From positions 1 to 20,013 of IMG/VR virus record IMGVR_UViG_3300035665_000300: a stretch of 20,013 nucleotides of DNA; one strand, 5' to 3'. Below are positions 7,890 through 15,364 of this stretch, one piece after another. Below the pieces are notes generated by a model that searched no databases, was not told the origin of the DNA, and was given only the letters and a program-made list of their open reading frames with translations. The position numbers and the translations under genes are program-made. This stretch comes from a virus. The stretch's first letter is position 1. Every line of letters begins with the position of its first letter.

Positions 7890-8306
7890 TTACCCCCTGG
7901 CCGTCACGATGTCGGAACCCTTCTTAACCGTTACCTTGCTGCCTTCAACGTCCACTTGCATGGGGGGCTCGGCACGGTCGAGCTTATCAAGACGGGTGAT
8001 CAAGTCCTTGATGACTTCAAACTCGGGCTTCTCTTGTTTGGGCGCGGTCCCGGCGATGCCGTTCAGCATCTGGATAAGTGCAGTAAGTGAAGCGCCGAGC
8101 AAGCCCATTACAGCAGCAATCTTCTCGCCTTCTAAAAAGAGGGACGCGCCAACACCCACGAGCACGATCAGGAAGATGTAAAGCAGCCCATCTTCGCCAA
8201 TCGCCTTGCCAGCAACCTCTTTGGCCGTATCCTGGGCCTTTAACTCCTCAAGCCTGATTCTGGCCTGAGTTTTAATAACCGCCAACTCGTGGGCTTTGTC
8301 GTCCAT
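7890..8306 (-). CDS. Two-TM membrane protein, putative holin or lysis accessory
   Basis: This 138 aa protein has a charged helical N-terminus (residues 1-36), two adjacent hydrophobic segments (40-58 LLYIFLIVLVGVGASLFL and 62-84 with a tight EGEK turn) and a soluble C-terminal half with another amphipathic helix (95-111) and a small beta-like tail. Two membrane segments joined by a short turn is a common holin shape. I take the ATG at 8306 rather than an upstream one at 8390: it overlaps the TGA of the 65 aa gene (TGATG), while the upstream extension lies wholly over that gene and reads as Cys/Arg/His-rich nonsense. The function rests on topology and its place before the 3TM holin and lysozyme genes. 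Confidence 0.75.
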   Translation of the reverse strand: MDDKAHELAVIKTQARIRLEELKAQDTAKEVAGKAIGEDGLLYIFLIVLVGVGASLFLEGEKIAAVMGLLGASLTALIQMLNGIAGTAPKQEKPEFEVIKDLITRLDKLDRAEPPMQVDVEGSKVTVKKGSDIVTARG

Positions 8307-8503
8307 CAGATACCTAGTAAGCGTTTTACGAAGGTGGCAGCGACACCGGGTCCAAACAGCACGGCAAGAATGGTGGCATAGAGCAACCACTCAATATGCT
8401 TCATTCGAGCCTTACCATTATCGAGTGACTCCTCGATATTTTTGTATCGCTGCTCGCAAATCGCCTCATGTACCGACAAACGCTTGTCCAGATCGTCGCT
8501 CAT
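8306..8503 (-). CDS. Small single-TM protein, XhlA-like lysis accessory candidate
   Basis: This 65 aa protein has a charged coiled-coil-like N-terminal half (2-36) followed by one membrane segment at about 38-58 (IEWLLYATILAVLFGPGVAA) and a short basic end (KRLLGI). That layout matches the haemolysin XhlA-like phage membrane proteins, which cooperate with holins in some phages, but sequence similarity to that family is weak by eye. It is the first of three membrane protein genes leading to the lysozyme and is coupled to the next by TGATG. The start lies six bases after the preceding stop, with no clear ribosome site. Confidence 0.7.
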   Translation of the reverse strand: MSDDLDKRLSVHEAICEQRYKNIEESLDNGKARMKHIEWLLYATILAVLFGPGVAATFVKRLLGI

Positions 8504-8509
8504 GATCGG

Positions 8510-8674
8510 TCACGCGGCTTGCTCTTCTGCCGGAGGAACCTCCTGCAAGGGGGTCATCGGGGGCTTTGCAGCCTCTTTCATGCCGTCAATCAGGGTGTAG
8601 ACCTCTTGATACGGGCGAGTGCCCAGGTAGCCGATGATTGCGTTTGCGAGTTCGATGGGAATATTCAGTTTCAT
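8510..8674 (-). CDS. Small conserved-looking phage protein with YLGTRPYxEV motif, function unknown
   Basis: This 54 aa protein has an amphipathic helix with the motif IGYLGTRPYQEVYTLIDGM (residues 14-32) and a Pro/Glu/Ala-rich tail. I chose the ATG at 8674 because GAGG lies 5 bases upstream and the longer frame from 8749 begins with a Cys-rich stretch overlapping the previous gene. I recall small proteins with NAxxxYLGTRPYxEV near phage lysis genes, but no function. It has no membrane segment. It stands 11 bases after the 85 aa gene and just before the membrane protein genes, so a role in lysis control or host interaction is possible but unproven. Confidence 0.7.
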   Translation of the reverse strand: MKLNIPIELANAIIGYLGTRPYQEVYTLIDGMKEAAKPPMTPLQEVPPAEEQAA

Positions 8675-8685
8675 AAAATCCTCGA

Positions 8686-8943
8686 TTAGTAAGCCGATCC
8701 AGCAGTAATAGCAGCATTGACAGCAGCGAGTTCGTAGCCCGTCCACCAAGGCTTATCGCGCATGATCTTGAGGTGTTCGACGTTGCGGGAAACAGTGCCC
8801 TTCGCGTCGTCGTTCTTGGTGATGGTGCGGCCTTGGTAGCTGCCTGCCACATAGCCGTTGATGAGATCCACCGAATCGCCCATCGCTGAGAAATGGCGGT
8901 CAAGCTCTTCTTTTGCGGGGATTTCAATAACTTCAGACATCAT
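8686..8943 (-). CDS. Small protein after the S74 fibre gene, function unknown
   Basis: This 85 aa, mostly helical protein has no membrane segment or recognised domain. Its end reads WWTGYELAAVNAAITAGSAY, with a Trp-containing helix. Two ATG codons stand side by side at 8943 and 8940. The first overlaps the TAA of the S74 fibre gene (TAATG); the second is better spaced (7 bases) from the GGAG formed by the fibre's last codons. The protein differs by only one Met. Genes directly after fibres often encode fibre chaperones or small accessory proteins, but S74 fibres carry their own chaperone, so I do not assign that role. Confidence 0.72.
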   Translation of the reverse strand: MMSEVIEIPAKEELDRHFSAMGDSVDLINGYVAGSYQGRTITKNDDAKGTVSRNVEHLKIMRDKPWWTGYELAAVNAAITAGSAY

Positions 8944-11519
8944 TAAGCTCCTTTGAGGGTTGCGATTTCAGCTTCGGCTGCTTCAAGCCTTGCAGTAAGT
9001 TCTTGGACTGCTTTGACTAGCACAGGGACTAAGGACTCGCCTTGGTATTTCAGCTTTTCAGGGACTTCTGTGTCAATAATGACCGGATCATCGCCTTCAA
9101 GAGCAAGAATGTCTTGCGCTAAAAAACCGTACCGTTTGTTTCCGTTTGGCGTTTCATCTTCTCTTGATGTTTTGAATTGAAACGACACGGGGTTAAGTTG
9201 ATTGATAAACCCAAGACCATGCGGTACGGGTTGGATATTTGTTTTGTCTCTTGCGTCTGAAACAACTGTCCATGCAACTTGAACGTAGGCGTTGGTGATC
9301 GCCGTATGCCCCATCACCAACCGGTTATTTTCGGTCGTGACGTTGAACACAGGGTTGTAGTTAATGCCTGCGCCTTCCAAACCGCCGACTTGAATATTGC
9401 TGCTTCCCGTAGTGCAGTTGTAGAGCGCGTATCCTCCAATTGCTGTGTTGCAAACTCCAGTGGTATTTGCTTGAAGTGCTTGACTACCCAATACAGCATT
9501 CCAAGCTCCGGTAGTGTTTGAATCCAAAGCGCCATACCCAACAGCCGTGTTATTTGCGCCGGTGGTGTTGGCGAAGAGGGCTTGAAAGCCGATTGCTGTG
9601 TTGTTGTTTGCGGTGCTATTAGCTTGAAGCGCATCATATCCAAGAGCAGTGTTGCCACTACCAGTGGTGTTGCTAGACATCGCTGATCGACCAATACCGG
9701 TGTTGTATTCTCCAGTCGTATTGTTTTGTACGGAACGTGCCCCAAAAGCAGCGTTGTAGTTACCCGTTGTGTTAGCGCCGAGAGCGTTAAAACCAACAGC
9801 AGCGTTATCCAACCCCGTCGTATTTGCATCCAACGTCGCATAACCAACTGCTGTGTTGTTAGAGGCGGTGGTGTTGGCGGCGAGAGTCTGATAACCAACA
9901 GCGGTGTTGTTTGCGCCAGTGGTGTTGTCGATAAGCGCTTGATGACCGACAGCGGTGTTGTTGGAGGAGGTGGTGACTCGAAGTGCCTCATGGCCAACTG
10001 CGACGTTGTAATTGCCGGTGCTGTTGGCACGAAGTGAAGCGTTCCCGATAGCTACGTTATAAGAACCGGTGGTGTTTGAATGAAGCGCTGCGTATCCGGT
10101 ATTACTATCCTCTGTACCAAAAGCGACGTTATTGACGCCAGTGTTGTTACTGCCTAATGCTGTACGTCCAACAGCGACATTCGCAGACGCCGTGTTATAC
10201 CGTAAGGCAGCGTAACCAACGGCAACATTTGAATTACCTGTACTGTTGGTGGAAGCCGCTTGAAAACCAAGAGCGACGTTATAACCACCTGTAGTGTTGC
10301 CGGAAGCTGCTTGATAACCAACAGCGGTATTGCTTGGGCCAGTGGTATTGTTGTAGAGGGCAGCGTATCCTACTGCATGATTAAATGTGCCGGTTGTGTT
10401 TGCTTGTCCAGCAAATGCGCCAACAAACAAACTATCACTAGCCTTGTTGTTTAACCCTGCTTGATAGCCAATCGCTACAAAGTATGAATTTGTTTGGTTT
10501 GCATTACCGGCTTGATAACCAACAGTGGTGTTGCCTGCGCCAGTGGTGTTGGCGTTGAGGGCTTGATAACCCACCGCAGTGTTGGTGGACACAGCACCTG
10601 CGCCACGGCCTACCCGGACTCCGTAGATCGTCGCATCACCCGTGTCTACAACCAGCTTGCTGCCTGTGACGGCAGAGGTGGTCCCAACCAGCAAGTTGCC
10701 CGAGGAGTCGATACGCATCCGCTCGGTTGAAGTGGCAGAACCATCGGGTGTCGTAAAGAACATTAACCGTCCCGGCATATCATTTGCGCCGGGGGTTCCA
10801 TCTACATGCCCACGAATACTTGCGGCCTCTACAAATTCGGTTCCGTCTGCGCCTTGGAAACTAATAGCGCCTAATCCATCACCTGAAGCAACGGCAGTGT
10901 AATCGTTATTAGCAGTTCCACGGCTTCGTCCAAGAAATAATAAAGAAAAAACATCAGCAGATGTTCCGGGGTTAGTTGCTATAGATATGCTGCTATTGCC
11001 CCCGCTAACAGATCTTTCAACTTGAAGTAAATTTGAACCAATTGTTGAGTTATCCCATTTATCACGATCTGTCGTAGCATTGATCAGCACCTTACCGCCC
11101 GAGAGAATACGCATCCGCTCGGAGCCATCAGTACTAAAAGCAAGCGTATTGGTCGTTGGCAAATACATGCCATTACCCGCAGTGACATTACCTGTGGGAA
11201 TGAGTTTGGTAGCGGTTACCGTACCGCCTGATGTTAAGTTCGTGCCATCAAAAGTAAGGTTTGAAGATCCAGCAAACGCACCAGCATTGTTGTACTGAAC
11301 TTGCGTGGTGGAGCCACCGGGGGAGGTCCCTCCAGCAGTTGCGGAGCTTGCAAGTAGCGTGACAACGCCCGATGAATTCTTGAAATAAAGTTTGCCGTCT
11401 GCGTAATTCAACGCCAGTTCGGCGCCGTTTGAAGAAGACGTGAGATTGCCTGCCGTAGGTACCGCCGAAGCAGTTCCGCTGCCATAAATGAGGATTGGGG
11501 TATAACCTGACTGGGCCAT
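8943..11519 (-). CDS. Long tail fibre with about 23 head-type repeats and C-terminal S74 intramolecular chaperone
   Basis: This 858 aa protein has an appendage-type N-terminus (1-60), then fibre modules with the STERMRI-DSSGN-LLVGT pattern at about 131-148 and 264-281. Residues 313-707 are about 23 tandem units of 16-17 residues with consensus NTAVGYQALxANTTGxx, resembling the left-handed beta-roll head repeats of trimeric autotransporter adhesins. The C-terminus (752-858) is an S74 peptidase/chaperone: SDARDKTNI with Ser754, NPVSFQFK, YGFLAQD at 797-803 and a final heptad coiled coil. In this family the domain helps the trimer fold and then cleaves itself off before the conserved Ser. The start overlaps the stop of the 805 aa fibre (TAATG) with GGAGGT 8 bases upstream. 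It is probably a host-binding fibre; the receptor is unknown. Confidence 0.9.
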   Translation of the reverse strand: MAQSGYTPILIYGSGTASAVPTAGNLTSSSNGAELALNYADGKLYFKNSSGVVTLLASSATAGGTSPGGSTTQVQYNNAGAFAGSSNLTFDGTNLTSGGTVTATKLIPTGNVTAGNGMYLPTTNTLAFSTDGSERMRILSGGKVLINATTDRDKWDNSTIGSNLLQVERSVSGGNSSISIATNPGTSADVFSLLFLGRSRGTANNDYTAVASGDGLGAISFQGADGTEFVEAASIRGHVDGTPGANDMPGRLMFFTTPDGSATSTERMRIDSSGNLLVGTTSAVTGSKLVVDTGDATIYGVRVGRGAGAVSTNTAVGYQALNANTTGAGNTTVGYQAGNANQTNSYFVAIGYQAGLNNKASDSLFVGAFAGQANTTGTFNHAVGYAALYNNTTGPSNTAVGYQAASGNTTGGYNVALGFQAASTNSTGNSNVAVGYAALRYNTASANVAVGRTALGSNNTGVNNVAFGTEDSNTGYAALHSNTTGSYNVAIGNASLRANSTGNYNVAVGHEALRVTTSSNNTAVGHQALIDNTTGANNTAVGYQTLAANTTASNNTAVGYATLDANTTGLDNAAVGFNALGANTTGNYNAAFGARSVQNNTTGEYNTGIGRSAMSSNTTGSGNTALGYDALQANSTANNNTAIGFQALFANTTGANNTAVGYGALDSNTTGAWNAVLGSQALQANTTGVCNTAIGGYALYNCTTGSSNIQVGGLEGAGINYNPVFNVTTENNRLVMGHTAITNAYVQVAWTVVSDARDKTNIQPVPHGLGFINQLNPVSFQFKTSREDETPNGNKRYGFLAQDILALEGDDPVIIDTEVPEKLKYQGESLVPVLVKAVQELTARLEAAEAEIATLKGA
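9399..10583 (-). repeat. Coding tandem repeat of about 51 bp in the S74 fibre gene
   Basis: The fibre gene contains about 23 consecutive units of 48-51 bases, each encoding 16-17 residues of the pattern N-x-A-V-G-Y-x-A-L-x-x-N-T-T-G-x-x. One unit near the middle is seven residues longer (24 residues, containing EDSNTGY). Units differ at the positions between the conserved Gly-Tyr and Asn-Thr-Thr-Gly elements, so they are diverged repeats, not recent perfect copies. The DNA repeat could allow unit gain or loss by recombination. Confidence 0.9.
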
Positions 11520-13936
11520 TAGAAGGCACCTCCATAAATACCTGTTGTTGCGGTCACTGTCGTAAACGTACCTGCCGCTGCCGTGGTTGCACCGATCGTT
11601 GTGCCATCAATCGTACCGCCCGTGATCGCCACACTGCTTGCGTTTTGCGTCGACATGGTACCCAAACCCGAGATGTCCGTGTTGGGGATACTGGCCGAGG
11701 CTGTGAAGGCTGAAGTACCGTTACCCTTAACGTAACCCGTTAAAGTAGCGGCCCCGGTGCCGCCATTGGAGACCACAAGCGTACCACCTAGTGTTAGGGT
11801 TCCGCTTGTAGTGATCGGGCCTCCAGAGAACGTCAGGCCCGTCGTGCCGCCATCGGCAGAGACCGAAGTAACCGTACCGCCAAAAGAAGGGGTGGCGGAA
11901 ATCGTAATGCCGCCTGCCGTATTGCTGATGCTGACATTAGTTCCGGCCGTTAGCGTGTTGAGCGTGTAGCCCGAGCCGTTACCGATTAAAAGCTGGCCGT
12001 TAGTGGGCGTTCCTGTAACTCCAGTGCCGCCGTACCCGATACCGATCGTTGTGGCATTCCAGGTTCCTGCCGTCAGGGTTCCAACGCCCGTGATGCCAGT
12101 ATAAGAGCCCGTAAGACGCGCCGTGTTGAGTGTTCCTGAGGAGATGTTCGAGGCGTTGGTCGTATCCGTTGTGGCCGACGCTGCAAGGCCTGAAACCTGC
12201 CCGGAAGTGATTGCAATCGACACGTCAGTCGCAAGGGTTAGCTGCCCTTGAGCGTTGACTGTAAAGGTCGGAACCGTAGCCGCACCGCCATAGGAGTTCG
12301 CGGTAACCCCGGTATTAGTAATGCTGAACTGCGTACCGGCAAGCGTAAGACCCGTTCCCGCGCTGTAAATCTGCGCAGACGACACCTGCACAAAGGTGAT
12401 CGCAGTCGTGCCGAAAGTGATCGTCCCCGAGGTGTTGCAAACGTAAGTTTCACCCGCGCCGGTAAGCCCCGAGGTGACGAAGAAAGCATCGCCTTCGCCA
12501 AGTGCGTTGGGGTCCTTGAGGCCGTAAGAGTCAGCGTCAGTCGCACGAGTGAGTACCCAAGCGATCGATCCACTACCGACCGTGGTGACCGTGTAAACGC
12601 CGTTTTGGGCAGGGGCGGCTTGGTTATAAACCAGGATTCGATCGTTTACCGAAGCTGTAACGCCGTCGGGCGCAAAAGCCGCCAGGGTGCCTGCGTTGGT
12701 AAGCGTGGCTCCGACGCCTGCAGTGCCGTTGTTATAAGTCGCGGTCAGTGCGCTTGGCGCTTCGTACTTGACTGGCGTGTGATAAGTGATGCCAGAGGCC
12801 GCAATCGTGTCGACATACGACTTGTTAACGATGTCGGTCGCGTTCGTTGGGGTGGTACTAATCGTGCCCGTCGTGGTCGTGACTGAGGTAAACGTACCCG
12901 CAACAGGGGTCGACCCGCCAATGATCGAGTTATCAATCGTAGAACCCGAGATCGTCGCTGCGATCGAGCCGCCGGCAATAGAGACCGAGCCCGAATTCTG
13001 CGTGGACATCGTCCCCAGGCCGGTAATGTCCGTGTTGGGGATGGTCGCACTTGCAGTCATCGCGGTAGTGCCGGTGCCCTTTACATAGCCCGTTAACGTA
13101 TTGGTACCTGTACCTCCGCTACTCACGTTCAGGGTGCCAGCTAGAACAATGTTACCGTTGGTTGGCGTGGACGGAGTGAAGCCGGTAGCACCCGCGCTAA
13201 AAGATAAGACGCCTCCGGCTAATGAAAACTGCTGCCAAGACCCCGAGGTATAGCCTTCAAACTGGGACAGGTCCGCATTAAAACGGAACTGGCCATCAAT
13301 ACCGCCGGGTCTTTGCGCCGTAGTACCCTTGGGCACTTGTATTGATCCCGTACCCGGAATCACCGGATCTGTAGCAATGGCGAGAGTGGGGTTTCCGGAT
13401 ACCCCATTTCCGTTGGTAACGTCTATCTGATTCGCGGTCCCCGCGATTAACCGAAGTCCAGCGGTGGTACCTGCGTTGACGAAAGGAATTCCCGAACCAC
13501 CAAGATTCGCGAAAGCCGCAGCGAGACCTGAAAGCGAAAGTGTAGGATTCGCCCCAGTCCCATCGGCATTGGCGATTGTGAGTCCTGCGCCTGAAGTCGC
13601 TATTTGGCGTGCGACAATGGTAGAAGCCCCGGATTTTACGATAATCCCTGCACCTGCAGCCTCGAGCGATCCAGAAGCACCGTTCAGTGATAATCGCAAA
13701 AAAGAAAGCGCCCCACCGTCGGTTAACCCAAGTCCGGTGTTTACCGCGAAGTAACGACTGTTTGATAATGAAAGCTCCTGATTTACGGTCAGGAACGTTT
13801 GCGTTTGACTGGGTGTAGCAGCTATCGCACCCGTGGTAGTCTGAACGGTTTGACCATTCTGTACGACCGGAACGATTTCCGAGCCTGTGATAGCACCTGC
13901 TGGAGGCAGCTGATTAATTGAGATTTGTGCGGCCAT
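11519..13936 (-). CDS. Large tail fibre protein with internal duplication
   Basis: This 805 aa Gly/Thr/Ser-rich protein starts with a motif shared with the 194 aa appendage (ISxxxPxxxxTGxExxPxVQxGxxVQxT), probably a virion-anchoring segment. Residues 200-240 hold a [20 protein letters not shown]-type module. A segment at 269-357 is repeated at 719-799 ([17 protein letters not shown], [15 protein letters not shown]). Between them, 388-517 resembles a widespread phage fibre module with [14 protein letters not shown] and LTRATDAD motifs. Low charge and repeated beta patterns suggest a trimeric fibre. There is no S74 domain; the protein ends in GIYGGAF. Its start lies one base after the TGA of the zinc-ribbon gene (TGATATG) with a weak ribosome site. 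It is likely a fibre shaft or adhesin; how it relates physically to the S74 fibre that follows is not shown. Confidence 0.85.
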   Translation of the reverse strand: MAAQISINQLPPAGAITGSEIVPVVQNGQTVQTTTGAIAATPSQTQTFLTVNQELSLSNSRYFAVNTGLGLTDGGALSFLRLSLNGASGSLEAAGAGIIVKSGASTIVARQIATSGAGLTIANADGTGANPTLSLSGLAAAFANLGGSGIPFVNAGTTAGLRLIAGTANQIDVTNGNGVSGNPTLAIATDPVIPGTGSIQVPKGTTAQRPGGIDGQFRFNADLSQFEGYTSGSWQQFSLAGGVLSFSAGATGFTPSTPTNGNIVLAGTLNVSSGGTGTNTLTGYVKGTGTTAMTASATIPNTDITGLGTMSTQNSGSVSIAGGSIAATISGSTIDNSIIGGSTPVAGTFTSVTTTTGTISTTPTNATDIVNKSYVDTIAASGITYHTPVKYEAPSALTATYNNGTAGVGATLTNAGTLAAFAPDGVTASVNDRILVYNQAAPAQNGVYTVTTVGSGSIAWVLTRATDADSYGLKDPNALGEGDAFFVTSGLTGAGETYVCNTSGTITFGTTAITFVQVSSAQIYSAGTGLTLAGTQFSITNTGVTANSYGGAATVPTFTVNAQGQLTLATDVSIAITSGQVSGLAASATTDTTNASNISSGTLNTARLTGSYTGITGVGTLTAGTWNATTIGIGYGGTGVTGTPTNGQLLIGNGSGYTLNTLTAGTNVSISNTAGGITISATPSFGGTVTSVSADGGTTGLTFSGGPITTSGTLTLGGTLVVSNGGTGAATLTGYVKGNGTSAFTASASIPNTDISGLGTMSTQNASSVAITGGTIDGTTIGATTAAAGTFTTVTATTGIYGGAF
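11528..11533 (-). promoter_or_regulatory. Ribosome binding site GGAGGT inside the end of the 805 aa fibre gene
   Basis: GGAGGT lies 8 bases before the ATG of the S74 fibre gene. It is formed by the two Gly codons of the fibre's C-terminal GGAF, and the stop TAA overlaps the next ATG. This settles the start of the S74 fibre at 11519. Confidence 0.85.
11540..11782 (-). repeat. Second copy of a duplicated fibre segment
   Basis: Encodes residues 719-799 of the 805 aa fibre. It is similar to residues 269-357 of the same protein through [17 protein letters not shown], [20 protein letters not shown] and AAGTFTxVTxTTG. This copy is about eight residues shorter because part of the first copy (around [11 protein letters not shown]) is lacking. 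Confidence 0.8.
12866..13132 (-). repeat. First copy of a duplicated fibre segment
   Basis: Encodes residues 269-357 of the 805 aa fibre and is the partner of the copy at 11540-11782. The two copies are separated by about 360 residues of unrelated fibre modules and have diverged at many positions, so the duplication is not recent. Confidence 0.8.
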
Positions 13937-13937
13937 A

Positions 13938-14279
13938 TCAGGTGCTCGGAGTCAAGGGGTTGATATTTCCGTTATTACCCGGGGTGTTGTTATTCTGCGT
14001 AGAAGAAATTTGCAGATTGTTCCCTGTGCTAGTAACCAAATATTCGTTCGTATCCGCCACCGATTCGTCTGGGCGAGGAAAACGCAGGTTTATCCGCTCG
14101 GTCTTTCTGGCTGGTAATCGGTAGGGGTCGAACTGGTCAGCGCAACCCTGGTCGCAGACTCGAAGTCCCGGAAAATTCGGGTCCTTACGCATGACCGAGT
14201 AGTAACGTTTCATCTTGCATCGATCGCAAATCGCGATAGCCAGCGAGGAGTTACCGGTGGTATCGAGAAAGATCGGCAT
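13938..14279 (-). CDS. Small zinc-ribbon virion-module protein
   Basis: This 113 aa protein has a four-Cys zinc-ribbon pattern: Cys18-x-x-Cys21 in AICDRCKMK and Cys42-x3-Cys46 in RVCDQGC, separated by a basic stretch with LR-V before the second pair. I recall similar ICDRCG...LRVC proteins in environmental phages, without assigned function. The C-terminal third (about 83-113) is rich in Asn, Ser, Thr and Pro and looks disordered. I use the ATG at 14279, which overlaps the TAA of the adaptor-like gene (TAATG), rather than the 11-codon longer frame that overlaps it further. It sits between the adaptor-like gene and the 805 aa fibre gene. It could be a small structural plug or connector protein or a nucleic-acid binder; neither is shown. 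Confidence 0.78.
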   Translation of the reverse strand: MPIFLDTTGNSSLAIAICDRCKMKRYYSVMRKDPNFPGLRVCDQGCADQFDPYRLPARKTERINLRFPRPDESVADTNEYLVTSTGNNLQISSTQNNNTPGNNGNINPLTPST

Positions 14280-15355
14280 TATCGTGTGTACACGGCGATG
14301 TTTGGTGCCCAATAAATCGGGGACTTGTCGCGCTCTTCCTGCTCGGCCTCGTTAAAATACTGGTCGGCGAGTTCTTTCAGGTACTTCGCACGGTCTACGG
14401 CGACTCCAGGGAGCGAAAGCGACATATGCTGCGCGAGCATGTACTGAATGGCCAAGCACCACCGATCGGGGATCTCGAGCGTGTTCGAAAGCTTACCTAC
14501 GTCCTGGACGAGCCGCGAGTACCAGACGGTCATCTGGATAAAAGCATCGCTCGGCGTTGGCCACAAGTAAAGCGTGGGCTTCGGGATCGTACGATCAAAC
14601 CAATACTGGTAGGGCTGGTTCGCGGTGAAGTTCTTATTGGGCAAGTTCGTGTAGTCGTCGCGGTTCAGACGGGCCATCTGAATCTCTCGGCTATTGTTAC
14701 CCAGGTAGAACTCTCTGAGTGCAAGCGTGGTACCTCCGGAGGCCCGGACGCGGTATCCGGTGACATCCTGCCCTGGATCTATATCGGTCCAGAGCCACTG
14801 ATTATCGGTGACGGTCACGGTCCCCAGGTCTTCGAGCGTATTCCAAGTCACTCCGAGATCGTTCGAGTATTCAAGGATCAGCGTCCAAACCGCATCACCA
14901 CCCCCTGAAACATAAGGGAGAAGTCCAATGGAGCCTATGTACTGGGGGTTCCCCGACCCGTACTGAACCGAGATGTTACCATTCGTCGACGTTTGCTGGC
15001 AGTAAGTACTTGTATCACTATCAAAAGCAAAAGCCACTGTCCCACCCGCCGAAGTCGCGTATGTACCCGAGGGTCGATTCATCGTGCGGTAAAGCACGTT
15101 GAGCGCGTCATTCGAACCTAACGGTAATTCGTACTGGTACTGGTCAGGCTTGAGGCCGATCACGATCTTGTCGATCGCCCAATACTGAATGCCTTTGTTT
15201 ATCAGCGCCGAGAGCAGAAAGGTGAGATTCTGCTTGGCCGATCGAGTCTGTTCATTGGTAAGCTCTTCCGCGAGTTTACCGCACTTGCGAGCACCCTCGT
15301 CTATGAACTCTTGAACCGTTACTATTGTGGTGCCGACTGTACCCGAAGTCGTCAT
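14279..15355 (-). CDS. Adaptor-fold neck/tail protein with inserted discoidin-like domain
   Basis: This 358 aa protein has N-terminal helices (14-60, VQEFIDEGARKCGKLAEE to YWAIDK), a beta strand pair, and a C-terminal part (226-358) with DDYTNLPNK, YQYWFDRTIPKPTLYLWPTP and the helices EIPDRWCLAIQYMLAQHM and DRAKYLKELADQYF. This is the same helix, sheet, W-P-x-P turn, helix plan as the adaptor at 6304-6933. Between these halves, about 100-219, is a domain with AFAFDSDTSTYCQ, YIGSIGLLPY, WTLILEYSNDLGVTWNTL and GYRVRASGG, which strongly resembles F5/8 type C (discoidin) carbohydrate-binding folds. The start follows the SFCARM gene by nine bases with AAAGGA 5 bases before the ATG. It is probably a neck or tail ring protein with a surface binding domain; the ligand is unknown. 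Confidence 0.75.
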   Translation of the reverse strand: MTTSGTVGTTIVTVQEFIDEGARKCGKLAEELTNEQTRSAKQNLTFLLSALINKGIQYWAIDKIVIGLKPDQYQYELPLGSNDALNVLYRTMNRPSGTYATSAGGTVAFAFDSDTSTYCQQTSTNGNISVQYGSGNPQYIGSIGLLPYVSGGGDAVWTLILEYSNDLGVTWNTLEDLGTVTVTDNQWLWTDIDPGQDVTGYRVRASGGTTLALREFYLGNNSREIQMARLNRDDYTNLPNKNFTANQPYQYWFDRTIPKPTLYLWPTPSDAFIQMTVWYSRLVQDVGKLSNTLEIPDRWCLAIQYMLAQHMSLSLPGVAVDRAKYLKELADQYFNEAEQEERDKSPIYWAPNIAVYTR

Positions 15356-15364
15356 GAAAGTCCT

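Noticed and set aside
8307-8390. Longer N-terminus for the two-TM membrane protein
   Set aside because: The extension lies over the 65 aa membrane protein gene and reads as Cys/His/Arg-rich sequence, while the TGATG-coupled ATG at 8306 gives a sensible start.
8675-8749. Longer N-terminus with a Cys-rich stretch for the 54 aa protein
   Set aside because: It overlaps the end of the 85 aa gene out of frame; the ATG at 8674 has GAGG at good spacing and starts the recognisable helix.
9399-10583. Tandem repeats considered as a CRISPR array or non-coding satellite
   Set aside because: The repeats keep a continuous reading frame with protein-level periodicity and no identical repeats separated by unique spacers.
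12248-12886. A 212-codon plus-strand frame inside the 805 aa fibre gene
   Set aside because: It is antisense to a clearly real fibre gene, and its translation is Arg/Ser-rich without recognisable domains; repeated Gly/Thr codons on the other strand keep this frame open by chance.
5106-13936. Fibre ends considered as variable regions of a diversity-generating retroelement
   Set aside because: No reverse transcriptase gene or template repeat is visible in the window, so there is no support.
13937-13960. TTGACT-like sequence before the 805 aa fibre gene considered as a promoter
   Set aside because: It lies inside the end of the zinc-ribbon gene, and I see no matching -10 element at proper spacing.
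14280-14312. Longer N-terminus for the zinc-ribbon protein
   Set aside because: The ATG at 14279 overlaps the previous stop as TAATG, like many junctions here; the extension only adds 11 residues inside the upstream gene.
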